A stretch of DNA of 64,000 nucleotides, taken from contig NW_013657611.1 of the NCBI RefSeq assembly GCF_000142905.1, positions 66,717 to 130,716 of the forward strand, written 5' to 3'. The notes under the pieces are model-generated. The model made no database searches, was not told the origin of the DNA, and was given only the letters and a program-made list of their open reading frames with translations. This DNA is from Thecamonas trahens ATCC 50062 (taxonomy: Eukaryota; Apusozoa; Apusomonadida; Apusomonadidae). Shown here in pieces: positions 39,904-48,853 of this stretch (position 1 is the first letter of the stretch; the number at the start of each line of letters is the position of its first letter). The position numbers and the translations under genes are program-made.

Positions 39904-40576
39904 CGGGTCGAGGTGGGACAGGGGAGGGACAGGGGGGGGGGGGGGACGGAGAGGGGGGACGGAATGGAAGCGGGACAGTTCCGAGACATTCGTTTGTCAA
40001 AGGTGAGTGCGAGCGGTACCCCCTGTCTCCAGACAGACTCGAGCATATAACAGGCAGAGGAACAACGACCATGCCTCCGACTGCTATGGGTAAGTGGTAG
40101 TGAGGGAGTGAGGGAGATGGAGGGGAGGGGGCAAGGGCAGGAGGAGGGGGAGGGGGAGGCGGGCGGGCTGACGGTAGGCAGTACGCGTGCCAGCAAGGCG
40201 GTTGGATGGATGACCTGCCACGTGTGCCGCGAGGGTCCGTGGTGATGGCGGCGGGCTGGAAGGAAAGGAAGGAGAGAAACGTGCGGGAAAGTAGATGATG
40301 ATGATGGAGGATGGTATAGACATGTACAGGCGGGAGGTGGGGCGTATGGGGGGGAGGAGGGTGCTGTGAGGATGGGTACGAGTAGCATGCGGAAAGTGGG
40401 CGAGGCGGCAAATTGGTGTTTTCGCGGGCAAAAACTCCACGCGATGTGGCAAAGGTTTGAGCCGAGTCCAGGTGAAAAGGGGCATGGGTGACGGACGCGA
40501 CTCACTGTAGGCAACGACGGATGGGTGGGACAATGGGACAGATACGAGTGCTGCGGCTGTGCCGTCTGTGATCACG

Positions 40577-41842
40577 ATGAAGGACGTGGCGCGGCACAAC
40601 CACAAGGACGACTGCTGGATTGTGATCGAGGGCAAGGTGTACGATGCTACGCAGTTCCTGGAGGAGCATCCTGGCGGGCGGGTGCTTGCGACGTGGGCCG
40701 GGTCTGACGCGACGGAGGCGTTTGAGGCGTTCCACTCTGAGGAGGCGCAGGACATGCTCTCGTCGTTCTTTGTGGGCCCGCTTGCGGATCCGGCCAAGGT
40801 GCCGCTGCTGGAGGACTTTCACAAGCTCAAGCTGGAGTTTGCGGCGGAAGGGCTGTTCGAGCCGTCATATGCGTACTTTACGTTCAAGGTTCTGTTCAAC
40901 CTGGGCATGCTCGCGGCGACGGTGTGGGCGATGTGGGCACTGGGCGGCGGGATGGCGTCGGCGATTGTGGGCGCGGTGAGCGTTGCGGTCTTCTGGCAGC
41001 AGTGCGGCTGGCTCTCGCACGACTTTTTGCACCACCAGGTGTTTGACGACCGGTGGTACGGACATGCGATGGGCTACTTTCTGGGCAACGTCCTTCAGGG
41101 CTTCTCTGTCACGTGGTGGGTGCTGAAGCACTCGACGCACCATGCGATTCCCAACGTGATGGCCGGTGTTCGTGACGGCGATCCAGACGCGCAGACGATG
41201 CCGCTGCTTGCGTGGGCGGACGCGTTCCTTGAGGGCGAGCTTGAGGACGGTATGCCGCCGTTCCTCATCCGGTACCAGCACATCACGTTCCTGCCGCTGC
41301 TCTGTGTGGCGCGCATCTCGTGGGTCATCCAGTCGCTGCTCACGGCGCTGGGTTCTGACGAGGTCCCGCCGCACCGGCGCACGACCGAAGTCCTCACGCT
41401 CGTGGTCCACTACGCGTACTACGCGGCGATGGCGTACTTCCTCCTCGACTCGTGGAAGGAGATGATGGTGTTTGTCCTGCTTTCGCAGGCTGTTGCCGGC
41501 CTCTGCCTCGGCACCGTCTTTACCATCAACCATAACTCGATGGAGATGCTCGACTCGGACGCCATCAACCACACCAACTTTGTGGCCATGCAGTACCGCA
41601 CGACCCGCAACATCTCGCCGTCGTTCATTGGTGACTGGTTCACCGGCGGTCTTTCGTACCAGATCGAGCACCACCTGTTCCCGACGCTCCCGCGCCACCG
41701 GTTCAAGGCCATTGCGCCGCGGGTTGAGGCTCTTGCCGCCAAGCACGGCCTCGTCTACCAGCACATTGGCTTCTTTGCTGGCCTCATCGACGTCATCCGC
41801 TGCCTGCGCCGCGTGGCGACCAACCACATGAAGGCCGACTGA
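40577..41842 (+). CDS. Front-end fatty acid desaturase with cytochrome b5 domain
   Basis: 421 residues from Met 40577 (MKDVARHNHKDDCW). The frame is open upstream to 40511 and may belong to a spliced N-terminal extension. Residues about 1-70 are a cytochrome b5 domain with haem motif HPGG (EEHPGGRVLATWAG). The desaturase part has the three histidine boxes: HDFLHH, HSTHH and QIEHHLFP, the Gln of the third box being characteristic of front-end (delta-4, -5, -6) enzymes. Four hydrophobic membrane segments lie between the boxes (e.g. VLFNLGMLAATVWAMWALGG). In the endoplasmic reticulum such enzymes insert a double bond between an existing one and the carboxyl end, using the fused b5 as electron donor, in long-chain polyunsaturated fatty acid synthesis. 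Regiospecificity cannot be read from sequence. Confidence 0.92.
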   Translation: MKDVARHNHKDDCWIVIEGKVYDATQFLEEHPGGRVLATWAGSDATEAFEAFHSEEAQDMLSSFFVGPLADPAKVPLLEDFHKLKLEFAAEGLFEPSYAYFTFKVLFNLGMLAATVWAMWALGGGMASAIVGAVSVAVFWQQCGWLSHDFLHHQVFDDRWYGHAMGYFLGNVLQGFSVTWWVLKHSTHHAIPNVMAGVRDGDPDAQTMPLLAWADAFLEGELEDGMPPFLIRYQHITFLPLLCVARISWVIQSLLTALGSDEVPPHRRTTEVLTLVVHYAYYAAMAYFLLDSWKEMMVFVLLSQAVAGLCLGTVFTINHNSMEMLDSDAINHTNFVAMQYRTTRNISPSFIGDWFTGGLSYQIEHHLFPTLPRHRFKAIAPRVEALAAKHGLVYQHIGFFAGLIDVIRCLRRVATNHMKAD

Positions 41843-42030
41843 GGCAAGGCACGCAGCCACAACAAATGCACACATACACACACACGCGTGCGCCGCTGCC
41901 CAGCTGGGGTGTGTCGACCCGCGCATCGGTTCGTTTATCGACAAGCGGATCAGGCCCTCCGAGTCGAAACGACGTGAGAGAGAAGATGAAGGCTGATGAA
42001 GGCTGCTCGTGTCGGCGCCAGAGAGTGGCG

Positions 42031-42806
42031 TCACAACAATGTGCACCACTTTTTGGACGGCGGGCGGGAGGCGGGTCTGTTGTCGACAATGCCGCGGATG
42101 ACGGTCTCAAAGGCCTCTCGGACGTTGTCGCCCGACTTGGCGGACGTCTCCATGTACGCGCACCCAAGCTCTTCCGCCTTTGCACGGCCCTCCTCCTCCG
42201 ATACCTCGCGCTGGTCAGTGAGATCGGCCTTGTTGCCCACCACCAGCACGGTGACGCCGTCGAGCGAGTCCGACTCGCGGCAGAAACGCAGCTGCTGGAT
42301 AAAGTCGTCGAGCTCAAGCAGCGAGGCGCGAGCGGTGAGCGAAAAGACAAAGATAAAGCCATGGCCCTTTTTGAGGTACTGATCTCGAAGGTATGAAAAC
42401 TGATCTGAGCCTGCCGTGTCGAGGATGTACACCACCAGCGACCGTCCGTCCAGCACAATGGTCTTCCTGTACGAGTCCTCGAGCGTCGGCTCGTAGTTGT
42501 CCACAAAGTGGCCCGAGTTGTACCGCACCGTCAGCGCCGACTTGCCCACAGCCACTATCGCCCTCCATCCCGTGAGTGAGTGTGGCTGGGCAGGTGTGTG
42601 TGAGCGGGGAGGGGGGGGGGGGGGGGGGGGGGGGCGGGCATGCCACCTGCCGTCCTTCCGTATCCTCCTGCCACCACCACCCTCCCTACCCCCCTTCCCC
42701 GCTTTCCCCGGCCTTCTGCTACCTAGTACGTACTTGGGCCCATGACCGCGAGTACGGTCTCCATGGCCGAGGTGAACGATGGACCAATGTCCAGCTCGCC
42801 TTCCAT
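42031..42806 (-). CDS. Rap/Ras-like small GTPase, copy 1
   Basis: Two exons, 42806-42734 and 42554-42031, 198 residues. The 179-nt intron (donor GTACGT, acceptor GATAG, sense-strand C run) interrupts the P-loop codon in phase 1; splicing gives GPMAVGKS, a proper GxxxxGKS, which neither exon alone encodes. Effector region YEPTLEDSYRK resembles Ras/Rap. Switch II is DTAGSDQF: Ser replaces the catalytic Gln61 of Ras, and Rap has Thr there. NKAD (guanine specificity) and ETSAKSG follow. The C-terminus SKKWCTLL is a CaaX box ending in Leu, predicting geranylgeranylation, preceded by only two Lys. It is membrane-anchored and probably a signalling switch with Rap-type dependence on a GAP-supplied residue. 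A paralogue lies 200 bp upstream in the same orientation. Confidence 0.92.
42611..42634. repeat. Poly-G tract, 24 bases, in GTPase intron
   Basis: Twenty-four G on the plus strand, i.e. a C run on the sense strand of the first GTPase intron, close to its acceptor. Confidence 0.9.
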
Positions 42807-43006
42807 GGTGGGGGTGGGTGGGAGGGTGGTGGGGGTGGGACGGAGGGGGGTGGAGTGATGGCTTTGCTCGTGCTCGCGGGTGGTTTGGCCGAGCGTTGGG
42901 CGAGTTCCATGGGTGCCGAGTCGGGTGCGCCATTGGGTGCACACGGGGTGCGATCACGCGTGTATGCGAAGAAAAGGGGGGGGGGACAGCTCGCACCTTC
43001 TGGGAC

Positions 43007-43908
43007 TCACAAGAGTGTGCACCACTTCTTGGAGGGCGGCGGGAGGGCGCGGGAGGCGATGACCCGGCGGAGGATGGCCTCGAAGCTCTCGCGGACGTTG
43101 GCACCAGTCTTGGCGGAGGTCTCAGCGTAGTCACAGCCCCATTCGGCAGCCTTGGTCCGGGCCTCCTCGTCGGTGACCTCGCGGGCGTCAGTCAGATCGG
43201 CCTTGTTGCCAACAATGGTGACGGCGATGTCGTCAAGCGACTCGGTCTCGCGACAGAACTTGAGCTGGGTGACAAACTCGTCGAGCTCAAGGAGCGAGGC
43301 GCGGTTTGTGAGCGAGAAAACAAGAAAGAACCCGGAGCCCTTCTTCATGTACTGGTCGCGGTTGTAGGCAAACTGATCGGTGCCTGCGGTGTCGTAGACG
43401 TAAACATCCTGCGCGCGGCCGTCGAGCACAATGGTCTTGCGGTACACGTCCTCCAGCGTCGGATCGTACCGCTCCACAAAGTGACCCGAGTGATACATGA
43501 CTGTCAGGGCCGACTTGCCCACGGCGGCTACCACGCAGTAGTTGATGGCCATCCATGAACGAGGGAGGAGGGGTTGATACAAGTGAGTCTTGCTGGGTTG
43601 GTGGCGGGGTGGAGTGGCGGTGGAGGAGCATGGTCACACCTATATACACAAGCACACATACATACATACATACATACATGCACACATACATACATAAATA
43701 CATACATGCATACATACATGTATACACTGTCTGCCACTCTCCTACACACGCCCCTCCCCCCCTCCCCCCGCTCCTCCCGCTAATCCCCTCCCTCCCCCCC
43801 TCCCCCCCTCCCCCCCCCCGCCTCCCCCCCTCCATCAAGACCACACATACCCGGACCCAGCACCACCAACACAGTCTGGTTTCCTTCTCCAAACCCATGC
43901 CCTGCCAT
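43007..43908 (-). CDS. Rap/Ras-like small GTPase, copy 2
   Basis: Two exons, 43908-43851 and 43527-43007, 192 residues. The first exon (MAGHGFGEGNQTVLVVLGP) precedes a 323-nt intron (donor GTATGT, acceptor GGTAG) at exactly the same phase-1 position in the P-loop as in copy 1; the joined motif is GPAAVGKS. An unspliced start inside the intron (MAINYCVV) would lose the first P-loop Gly, which argues for splicing. Effector loop YDPTLEDVYRK; switch II DTAGTDQF, with Thr at position 61 as in Rap. NKAD and ETSAKTG are intact. The C-terminus PPPSKKWCTLL is the same prenylation box as copy 1. The two proteins are clear paralogues, diverging mainly in the N-terminal ends and helices. Confidence 0.92.
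43655..43727. repeat. CATA microsatellite in GTPase intron
   Basis: A (CATA)n repeat with a few interruptions lies in the 323-nt intron of the second GTPase gene; C/T-rich sequence near the donor follows. Confidence 0.9.
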
Positions 43909-44318
43909 GATGGAAAGAGGATGAGAGTGAGTGTTGGAAGCGAAAGGTGATCCGCTGACAGGTGGTGATGCCATGTGCCAAAGGGGGGGGGGGGGAGGGG
44001 CTGGCAGGCAGCGGCAAAAAGCAGGCAGCTTGCAGGAGGGAGTGCAAGGACGGGGAAGGCGGAGGACAAGCCGGTGACGGCCATGATGGATACGGCTGTG
44101 ATCGGATGAGCTGATCATCACCACCACCATCACCTCCTCCACGGCCACTACATCCATCACTGCCATCCCCACCACTATCCCCCCCACTCCCCCCCCCCCC
44201 CCCCCCCCCACCTCCCCCCCTCCTTCCCCAGCCCCGCCTCCACTGGCGCAATGTATGATGGATGGGCGGTGAGGAGGCCATCCACCGACGACAGACGGTG
44301 GCACACCGCTCGCTCGGG
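43909..44318. promoter_or_regulatory. Divergent promoter region, poly-C tract
   Basis: 410 bp between the divergent starts of the second GTPase and the TTD14-like gene. It has a G run near 43983-43994, CACCAC sequence and a 21-base C run at 44189-44209. No TATA-like element is evident. Confidence 0.4.
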
Positions 44319-45455
44319 ATGGGCGACTTTAAGGACGGACGGAGTGGGGTCGGGTGGCCGGTGGTCTTTGCTGGTGGTATGGTGGTGGGTGCGCTGGCGT
44401 CGACCGCTACCTTTGCGTCGTACCTTGCGTACAAGGCCTACTTTCGGAGGGTCAAGCGACACGAGATTCATCGCTTGCGCTCCGAGCTGGCGGTGATGCA
44501 GGCGGCGAACCCGGCGCACACGCTCGATCTCAAGCTGGCGTCGCGCGGGCGGGCTGTGGAGCGAGCAGACTCTGCGGTGAAGCCACGGATGGAGCAGAGC
44601 ACTGACGCTCCAGTCTTCTCCATTGTGCTCACGGGTGGGCCCATGGGCGGCAAGTCGTCGTGCCTCGAGGTCATCACCAAGGCTCTCGCCCTCCGCGGCT
44701 ACGAGGTGTATGTAGCGCCAGAGATCCCCACCCTTCTGCTCAACGGCGGCTGCCGCTACCCCAAGACCGAGGGCGGGCCCATGCTAGAGGCCTTTGAGAC
44801 GGCGCTGCTGCACCTGCAGTGGCAGCTCGAGAACTCGTTCTTTAAGATTGCGCTTGCTGCCCGCAAGCCCTCAGTCATCATCTACGACCGCGGCCTGATG
44901 GACGTTCGCGCCTTTGTGCCGGACACCATGTGGCAGTCCATGCTTACCGCTAACGGCTGGTCCGAGGACGTCTTTATGGGTCGCTACGACTTGGTCATGC
45001 ACCTCATGTCGGCGGCGTCGGGCCTGCAAGAGGTCTACGAGGAGGTCTGCTCCTCGCAGCCCAACTCGCGCATTGCCACTATTCCTGCCGCACGCGACCT
45101 CGATGCTCGCCTGGTTGCCTGCTGGCAAGCCCACCCCAAGCACATCGTTGTCCCCAACTACGACGACTTTGAGGTCAAGAAGAATCGCGCCCTCCAGCAC
45201 GTGCTCGACATGATCCGGACCGCCGAGCAAATGATGCCTGTGGTCTCGCCCGAGCAACTTGCACCACCGCGCCGCCGTACCACTACACATACGGACTCGC
45301 CGCTGGCCTCACCGTCCATCTTTGAGTGGTCGTTTGAGACCGAGGACGATCCCGCTCGCCGCTCGCCGAGCGATCCGGTCCTCGCCGGTGCCGGCGATGA
45401 CTCGGCGTCTGACAACGACGACGACGACGTTGTTGTCGAGCTCGGCGTCTCATAA
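44319..45455 (+). CDS. TTD14/NadR-like P-loop (AAA_28) membrane-anchored protein
   Basis: 378 residues from Met 44319 (MGDFKDGRSG). A single N-terminal membrane helix (VVFAGGMVVGALASTATFASYLAYKAYF, about 12-40) is followed by a basic/helical linker. Residues about 95-290 are the AAA_28 domain: SIVLTGGPMGGKSSCLEVI (Walker A GGPMGGKS), ALRGYEVYVAPEIPTLLLNGG, the family's glutamine/aromatic region ALLHLQWQLENSF and the KPSVIIYDRGLMDVRAF strand with YDRG as a Walker B-like element. The domain occurs in TRPL translocation defect protein 14, which binds GTP and phosphoinositides and acts in vesicle traffic, and in bacterial NadR-like kinases. The C-terminal 90 residues are Ser/Asp-rich and acidic. 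The anchor suggests an organelle surface; the ligand is uncertain. Confidence 0.85.
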   Translation: MGDFKDGRSGVGWPVVFAGGMVVGALASTATFASYLAYKAYFRRVKRHEIHRLRSELAVMQAANPAHTLDLKLASRGRAVERADSAVKPRMEQSTDAPVFSIVLTGGPMGGKSSCLEVITKALALRGYEVYVAPEIPTLLLNGGCRYPKTEGGPMLEAFETALLHLQWQLENSFFKIALAARKPSVIIYDRGLMDVRAFVPDTMWQSMLTANGWSEDVFMGRYDLVMHLMSAASGLQEVYEEVCSSQPNSRIATIPAARDLDARLVACWQAHPKHIVVPNYDDFEVKKNRALQHVLDMIRTAEQMMPVVSPEQLAPPRRRTTTHTDSPLASPSIFEWSFETEDDPARRSPSDPVLAGAGDDSASDNDDDDVVVELGVS

Positions 45456-45698
45456 CGCCACGACTCTGGCATGTGCGTCCTGCTGCGTGGCTAATGGGCA
45501 AGTAGTAGGTCGGTGTTTTTGTTGTTGTGCGGTCGTCCCGGGATGCGGCTCCGACCAAGCCGAGCGGACACGACAAGCGATTCATCGTCTGCCAACGACG
45601 ACGACAACTTGAGAAGAGGGGGGGGAGGGGGGAGAGAGAGAGGAAGGAGGACGAGAATGAGAGAGATGTTGTCAGAAACTCTGGACTCTGAAGACTTC

Positions 45699-46619
45699 TC
45701 ACGCGCTGGAACCGCAAGTCGAGGTGTGCCCGCCGCTGGCGGTGGGGCTGCCACAGTTGTCCGAGGCTGCGGAGAGCCAAGGCAGCGACGGCGCCGGTCC
45801 GTAACGGGCGAGGATAGCGTCGGCATCCTCGTCGAGGATGGGACTTGTGTAGAAAATCGGCGGTGACGGCAATGCGGCCTGCTTGACAAGTGCCGGGGAC
45901 GGTGGAAGGTCTGGGTTGACGATCTCGGCGAGGAGCTCGCCCTTGGTGGTCCGCAGGGCGAGCGGGACCGAGCGCAGCACGTCGGGCTGCGGCGGGAGGC
46001 TCTTCTCGGAGTGAATAAACTTACAGCGGGTACCGTACGGACACATGCCGGTGGTCCAGAACGACTTGCACTCCTGCGTCTTGTACTTGGGATGGCGGAC
46101 AACCGGGCGGAGCTCGGCGGTGCCGTGTGCAAACTGGCACCGATCGCCATAACGGCAAGTCCCAGTCTCAGACCAAGCATTGCAGAGCTCAGTCTTGTAC
46201 TTGGAGCCTTGCAACGCCTCCCGCGACTCACCGCGGCGAGCGCTGCCGCGCGACGGCGAGCGCGAGCTCGACGCAGACAGTGAGCCGGATGAGGTCGGCG
46301 GTGAGGTCGAGAGCGTCCGCGTCCGCGTCCGCGGGCGGTGCCTTCCTGAACGTTGACGATTCTTTTGACACGCGGCAAAATTCGAGCCTGACGTTCGTGA
46401 ACAATGGTTGGCTTTGTCAAGAGAGGAGCGACGCATGTGCGAGCGACTATCAACAGCAGACAATGATGACGAAGACGATGAGACCGAGGAGATGGACGAG
46501 ACAGAGCTCTCGTCGTACGACGACGGGCCGTAGTTGCGGCTCATGCCCGATGCCGTATCCGCTCTGTTCTGCCGCAAGTGGGCGTTGTCGGACGACCGAG
46601 GCGGGCGGGGGCCAGTCAT
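45699..46619 (-). CDS. Tandem CCCH zinc-finger protein (TTP/TIS11-like)
   Basis: 306 residues. Two C-x8-C-x5-C-x3-H fingers at about 140-166 and 178-204, each with the lead-in [18 protein letters not shown]...[12 protein letters not shown] and [10 protein letters not shown]...[12 protein letters not shown]. Finger spacing, linker of about 18 residues and lead-in sequences match the tristetraprolin/ZFP36 family, which binds AU-rich elements in mRNA 3' UTRs and recruits deadenylases. The first 135 residues are Ser/Arg-rich and disordered, likely phosphorylated; the C-terminal 100 are Pro/Ser-rich. It is probably a cytoplasmic regulator of mRNA stability. The upstream region contains no further in-frame Met of interest. 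Confidence in the RNA-binding role is high from the fingers; targets are unknown. Confidence 0.92.
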   Translation of the reverse strand: MTGPRPPRSSDNAHLRQNRADTASGMSRNYGPSSYDESSVSSISSVSSSSSSLSAVDSRSHMRRSSLDKANHCSRTSGSNFAACQKNRQRSGRHRPRTRTRTLSTSPPTSSGSLSASSSRSPSRGSARRGESREALQGSKYKTELCNAWSETGTCRYGDRCQFAHGTAELRPVVRHPKYKTQECKSFWTTGMCPYGTRCKFIHSEKSLPPQPDVLRSVPLALRTTKGELLAEIVNPDLPPSPALVKQAALPSPPIFYTSPILDEDADAILARYGPAPSLPWLSAASDNCGSPTASGGHTSTCGSSA

Positions 46620-46993
46620 TGTGAGGCAGCTCTTGTGGTGCGGAGAGCGGGCGGGTTACAGTGCGACGCGAGCGAGAATAATGCACAACCTAGCTGGTGG
46701 TAGATGCAAAAGGCAGGAGAGAGAGTACGCTTGTGGCCACACTTTGGTATGGGTCGGCGAGTCTTCACGAAGACTAGCTGCGGGAGGAGTGTGGCAAGAC
46801 TGTCTGGTGTGGTCCAATTGACGCGAGGGCAGGCTGGACAAAAAAAGTTCCACGCGGCAAGCGGACATCGGGCCGCTATCCGCGCACAAGCGGGGAATTC
46901 CACCCAAATTGGCTACGAGGCGACAAAGCTGGCTGTTGAGCAGAAAGCTACTATGGGAGGAGGAACAGTTCAATGAGGCCACGGCCGAGGTCG
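46620..46993. other. Intergenic, no feature seen
   Basis: Between the CCCH gene start and the coiled-coil gene's stop. Moderately complex sequence, lower GC than the rest; I find no coding frame or RNA with support. Confidence 0.5.
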
Positions 46994-48453
46994 TCACAGC
47001 GGCATGACGCCAAAGCCCGGGACCGGCATGCCCGGTGGCGGGAGCGGACCGGGGAGGCCGATGCCCGGCGGCGGCATGCCCGGATAGTGGGCAGCCGAAG
47101 GCATGGCGGCGGGCGCGCGCGGTGGCAGCGTGCCAGACACCGGCATGTTGACGTAGGCATACTGCGGGACGCGCTGAACGACGTACTTGTAGCCAGCCGA
47201 GGCCGGGCGCGACTGCTGCGCCGGTGCTGGCGCCGGCGCCGGCACCTCGACGTCGCGGGTAATGTAGACCGGCTCGGGCTCGGGCACACGCGGCGTGGCG
47301 GTGTTGAGCAGGCGGTTGACGGCCTGATTGCGCTCGTCGTGGGCGGCGCGAACGTGCTGCTTGAGGGCAAGAATTTCCTGGTTCTTGCGGCGCTCGGTCT
47401 CGCGGGCCTCCTGGCGAATCTGATGCATCTCTAGCTGCATCGAGTCGACGGCGTGCTGCTCGGCGAGGCGGGCGCGGCCGTCGACACCGTAGCGAAGCTC
47501 GAGCTCGGCTTCCTGGCGCGCGTCGTACTCGACCTTAAACTGGCGCTCGAGGACGGCGCGGTCGTGCTCCATGCCTGCCAGCCGCGCCTCCATGTCCTTG
47601 ATCTTGTGGCGCAGGTCGCGGAGCTCCGACAGCTCGTCGCGCGAGTACAGCCGCCGCTCGTGCGAGGCGCGCATGGCCTCGAACGACTTGATGGCTGCGT
47701 TGAGCGCCTGGCGCTCGCGGCGCATCTGCCGGTCGAGCTGTTCCATGTTGCTCTGATCGCGAAAGTACACGTTGGCCTCGTGCTTGTAGCGGACGTTCTC
47801 GGCCACAAGGCCGCGGAGGTGGTCGTGCGCGGCAATCATCTCGTGATTGTACCCATCGTGGACCGCCTTGACCTCGTCTTCCAGTGCGTTGCGCTCGGCC
47901 ACAGCCTTGAGGTACGCCTCGCGCAGGCGGTCGTACGCGTGCCCGCCGTCGCGGCTCGCGCGAACCCTGGGCTGTGCACGGCGCAGCGCCTCAACTTGCA
48001 GCTTGTACACGTCGCGCTCCTTGGCGAGAACGTCAACCTCGGCATTGAAGCCCTTGGCTGCTGCCAATGCATGCAGCCGCGCCTCCAGATCCTTCACACG
48101 CCGCGTGGCCAGGAACAGCCGGTTGTGCAGCAGCGCTGGCGGCTGCCCGCTCCCGGGCCCGCCGCCCATCGTTGCCGCACCTCCGCCCATGGCCGTTCCA
48201 CCACCAGATCCCACCCACGTTCCACCAGCAGGCACCATGGGCACGCTCCCTGCACTGCCTCCGGTCCGGTAGCCAGCCGAAAGCGGATACTGCGTCGTCA
48301 GCACAGACGGCATAGCTGCGCACAGCCAACGGCGAGGATAGAAGGGGGGGGGGGTGAGTGCGAGGGGAGAGGGGGGAGGGGGGGGGAGAAAGCGAGGGGG
48401 GGAGAGGGGGGTGGGGTGGGGTGGGGGTGCGTACTGTTGTTGGCAAACGGCAT
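46994..48453 (-). CDS. Long coiled-coil protein, unrecognised
   Basis: Two exons, 48453-48435 and 48315-46994, 446 residues. Exon 1 encodes MPFANN plus one base; the 119-nt intron has donor GTACGC, a sense-strand C-rich body and acceptor GCGCAG, and leads to MPSVLTTQYPLSAG. The second Met (48313) is an alternative start. Residues about 20-65 are Gly-rich, residues about 75-365 are an almost continuous charged coiled coil (RVKDLEARLHALAAAKG, ERNALEDEVKAVHDGYNHE, LDRQMRRERQALNAAI, LRDLRHKIKDMEARLAGMEHDRAVLERQF). The tail is Pro/Gly/Met-rich (PPGIGLPGPLPPPGMP). No membrane segment. It is probably a structural or scaffold protein; a cytoskeletal or flagellar setting would fit but nothing in the sequence proves it. 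Confidence 0.8.
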
Positions 48454-48853
48454 GCCTCTGCGGATTGCCGCTACTGAGGAGAGAGGGCTGTGGAGAGGAG
48501 GAGCAGGGGTGGGGGGGGGAGTAAAGAGGGGGGGTGGAGGAGGGGGGGTGGCCAACGGCTGCGGTGGGCAACGATGGAAATGATGGTCAAGGACAACGAT
48601 TGTTGTCAGTGACAGAGTACGACGGTTGGTTCGAATGTTGGTTGCTTGCTCGCATTCGGATGGTTGCCAATTGGTCGGTTCGTTTGTTGGTTCGTTCATG
48701 GGTTTGATGGTGGTTATTGTTGTTGCTGTTATTAAATTCGTTGCTGTGTTGAAGGGGGGGGGAGGGGCGGGAGTGTTGTGGTCATTTCATTCATTGACCA
48801 TCGATAAACTCCAAGGACTTCATTCACTCACACTCTCCTCTTGACGACACAGA
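48454..48853. promoter_or_regulatory. Divergent intergenic region upstream of eS7
   Basis: About 400 bp between divergent starts of the coiled-coil and eS7 genes. It contains G runs near the coiled-coil gene, GGTTG/GTTCG-type repeats near 48620-48700 and ATT-rich sequence near 48710-48740, unusually AT-rich for this genome. Both promoters must lie here. Confidence 0.4.

Larger units (their letters stand above)
39517..40576. other. Low-complexity region with 5' end of desaturase gene
   Basis: About 1 kb with GAT/GGTGAT repeats, a poly-G tract, the N gap, more G-rich sequence and GGA repeats. An ATG at 40071 followed by a donor-like GTAAGT at 40090 and an acceptor-like TGTAG ending at 40510 could form a first exon and intron of the desaturase, but the phase does not match the downstream frame as sequenced, so I leave it open. 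Confidence 0.4.

Noticed and set aside
40865-42049. 394-codon minus-strand frame over the desaturase
   Set aside because: Arg/His-rich shadow of the conserved desaturase frame.
43528-43582. Unspliced start MAINYCVV for the second GTPase
   Set aside because: It would lack the first Gly of the P-loop, while the upstream exon restores GPAAVGKS at the same intron position as the paralogue.
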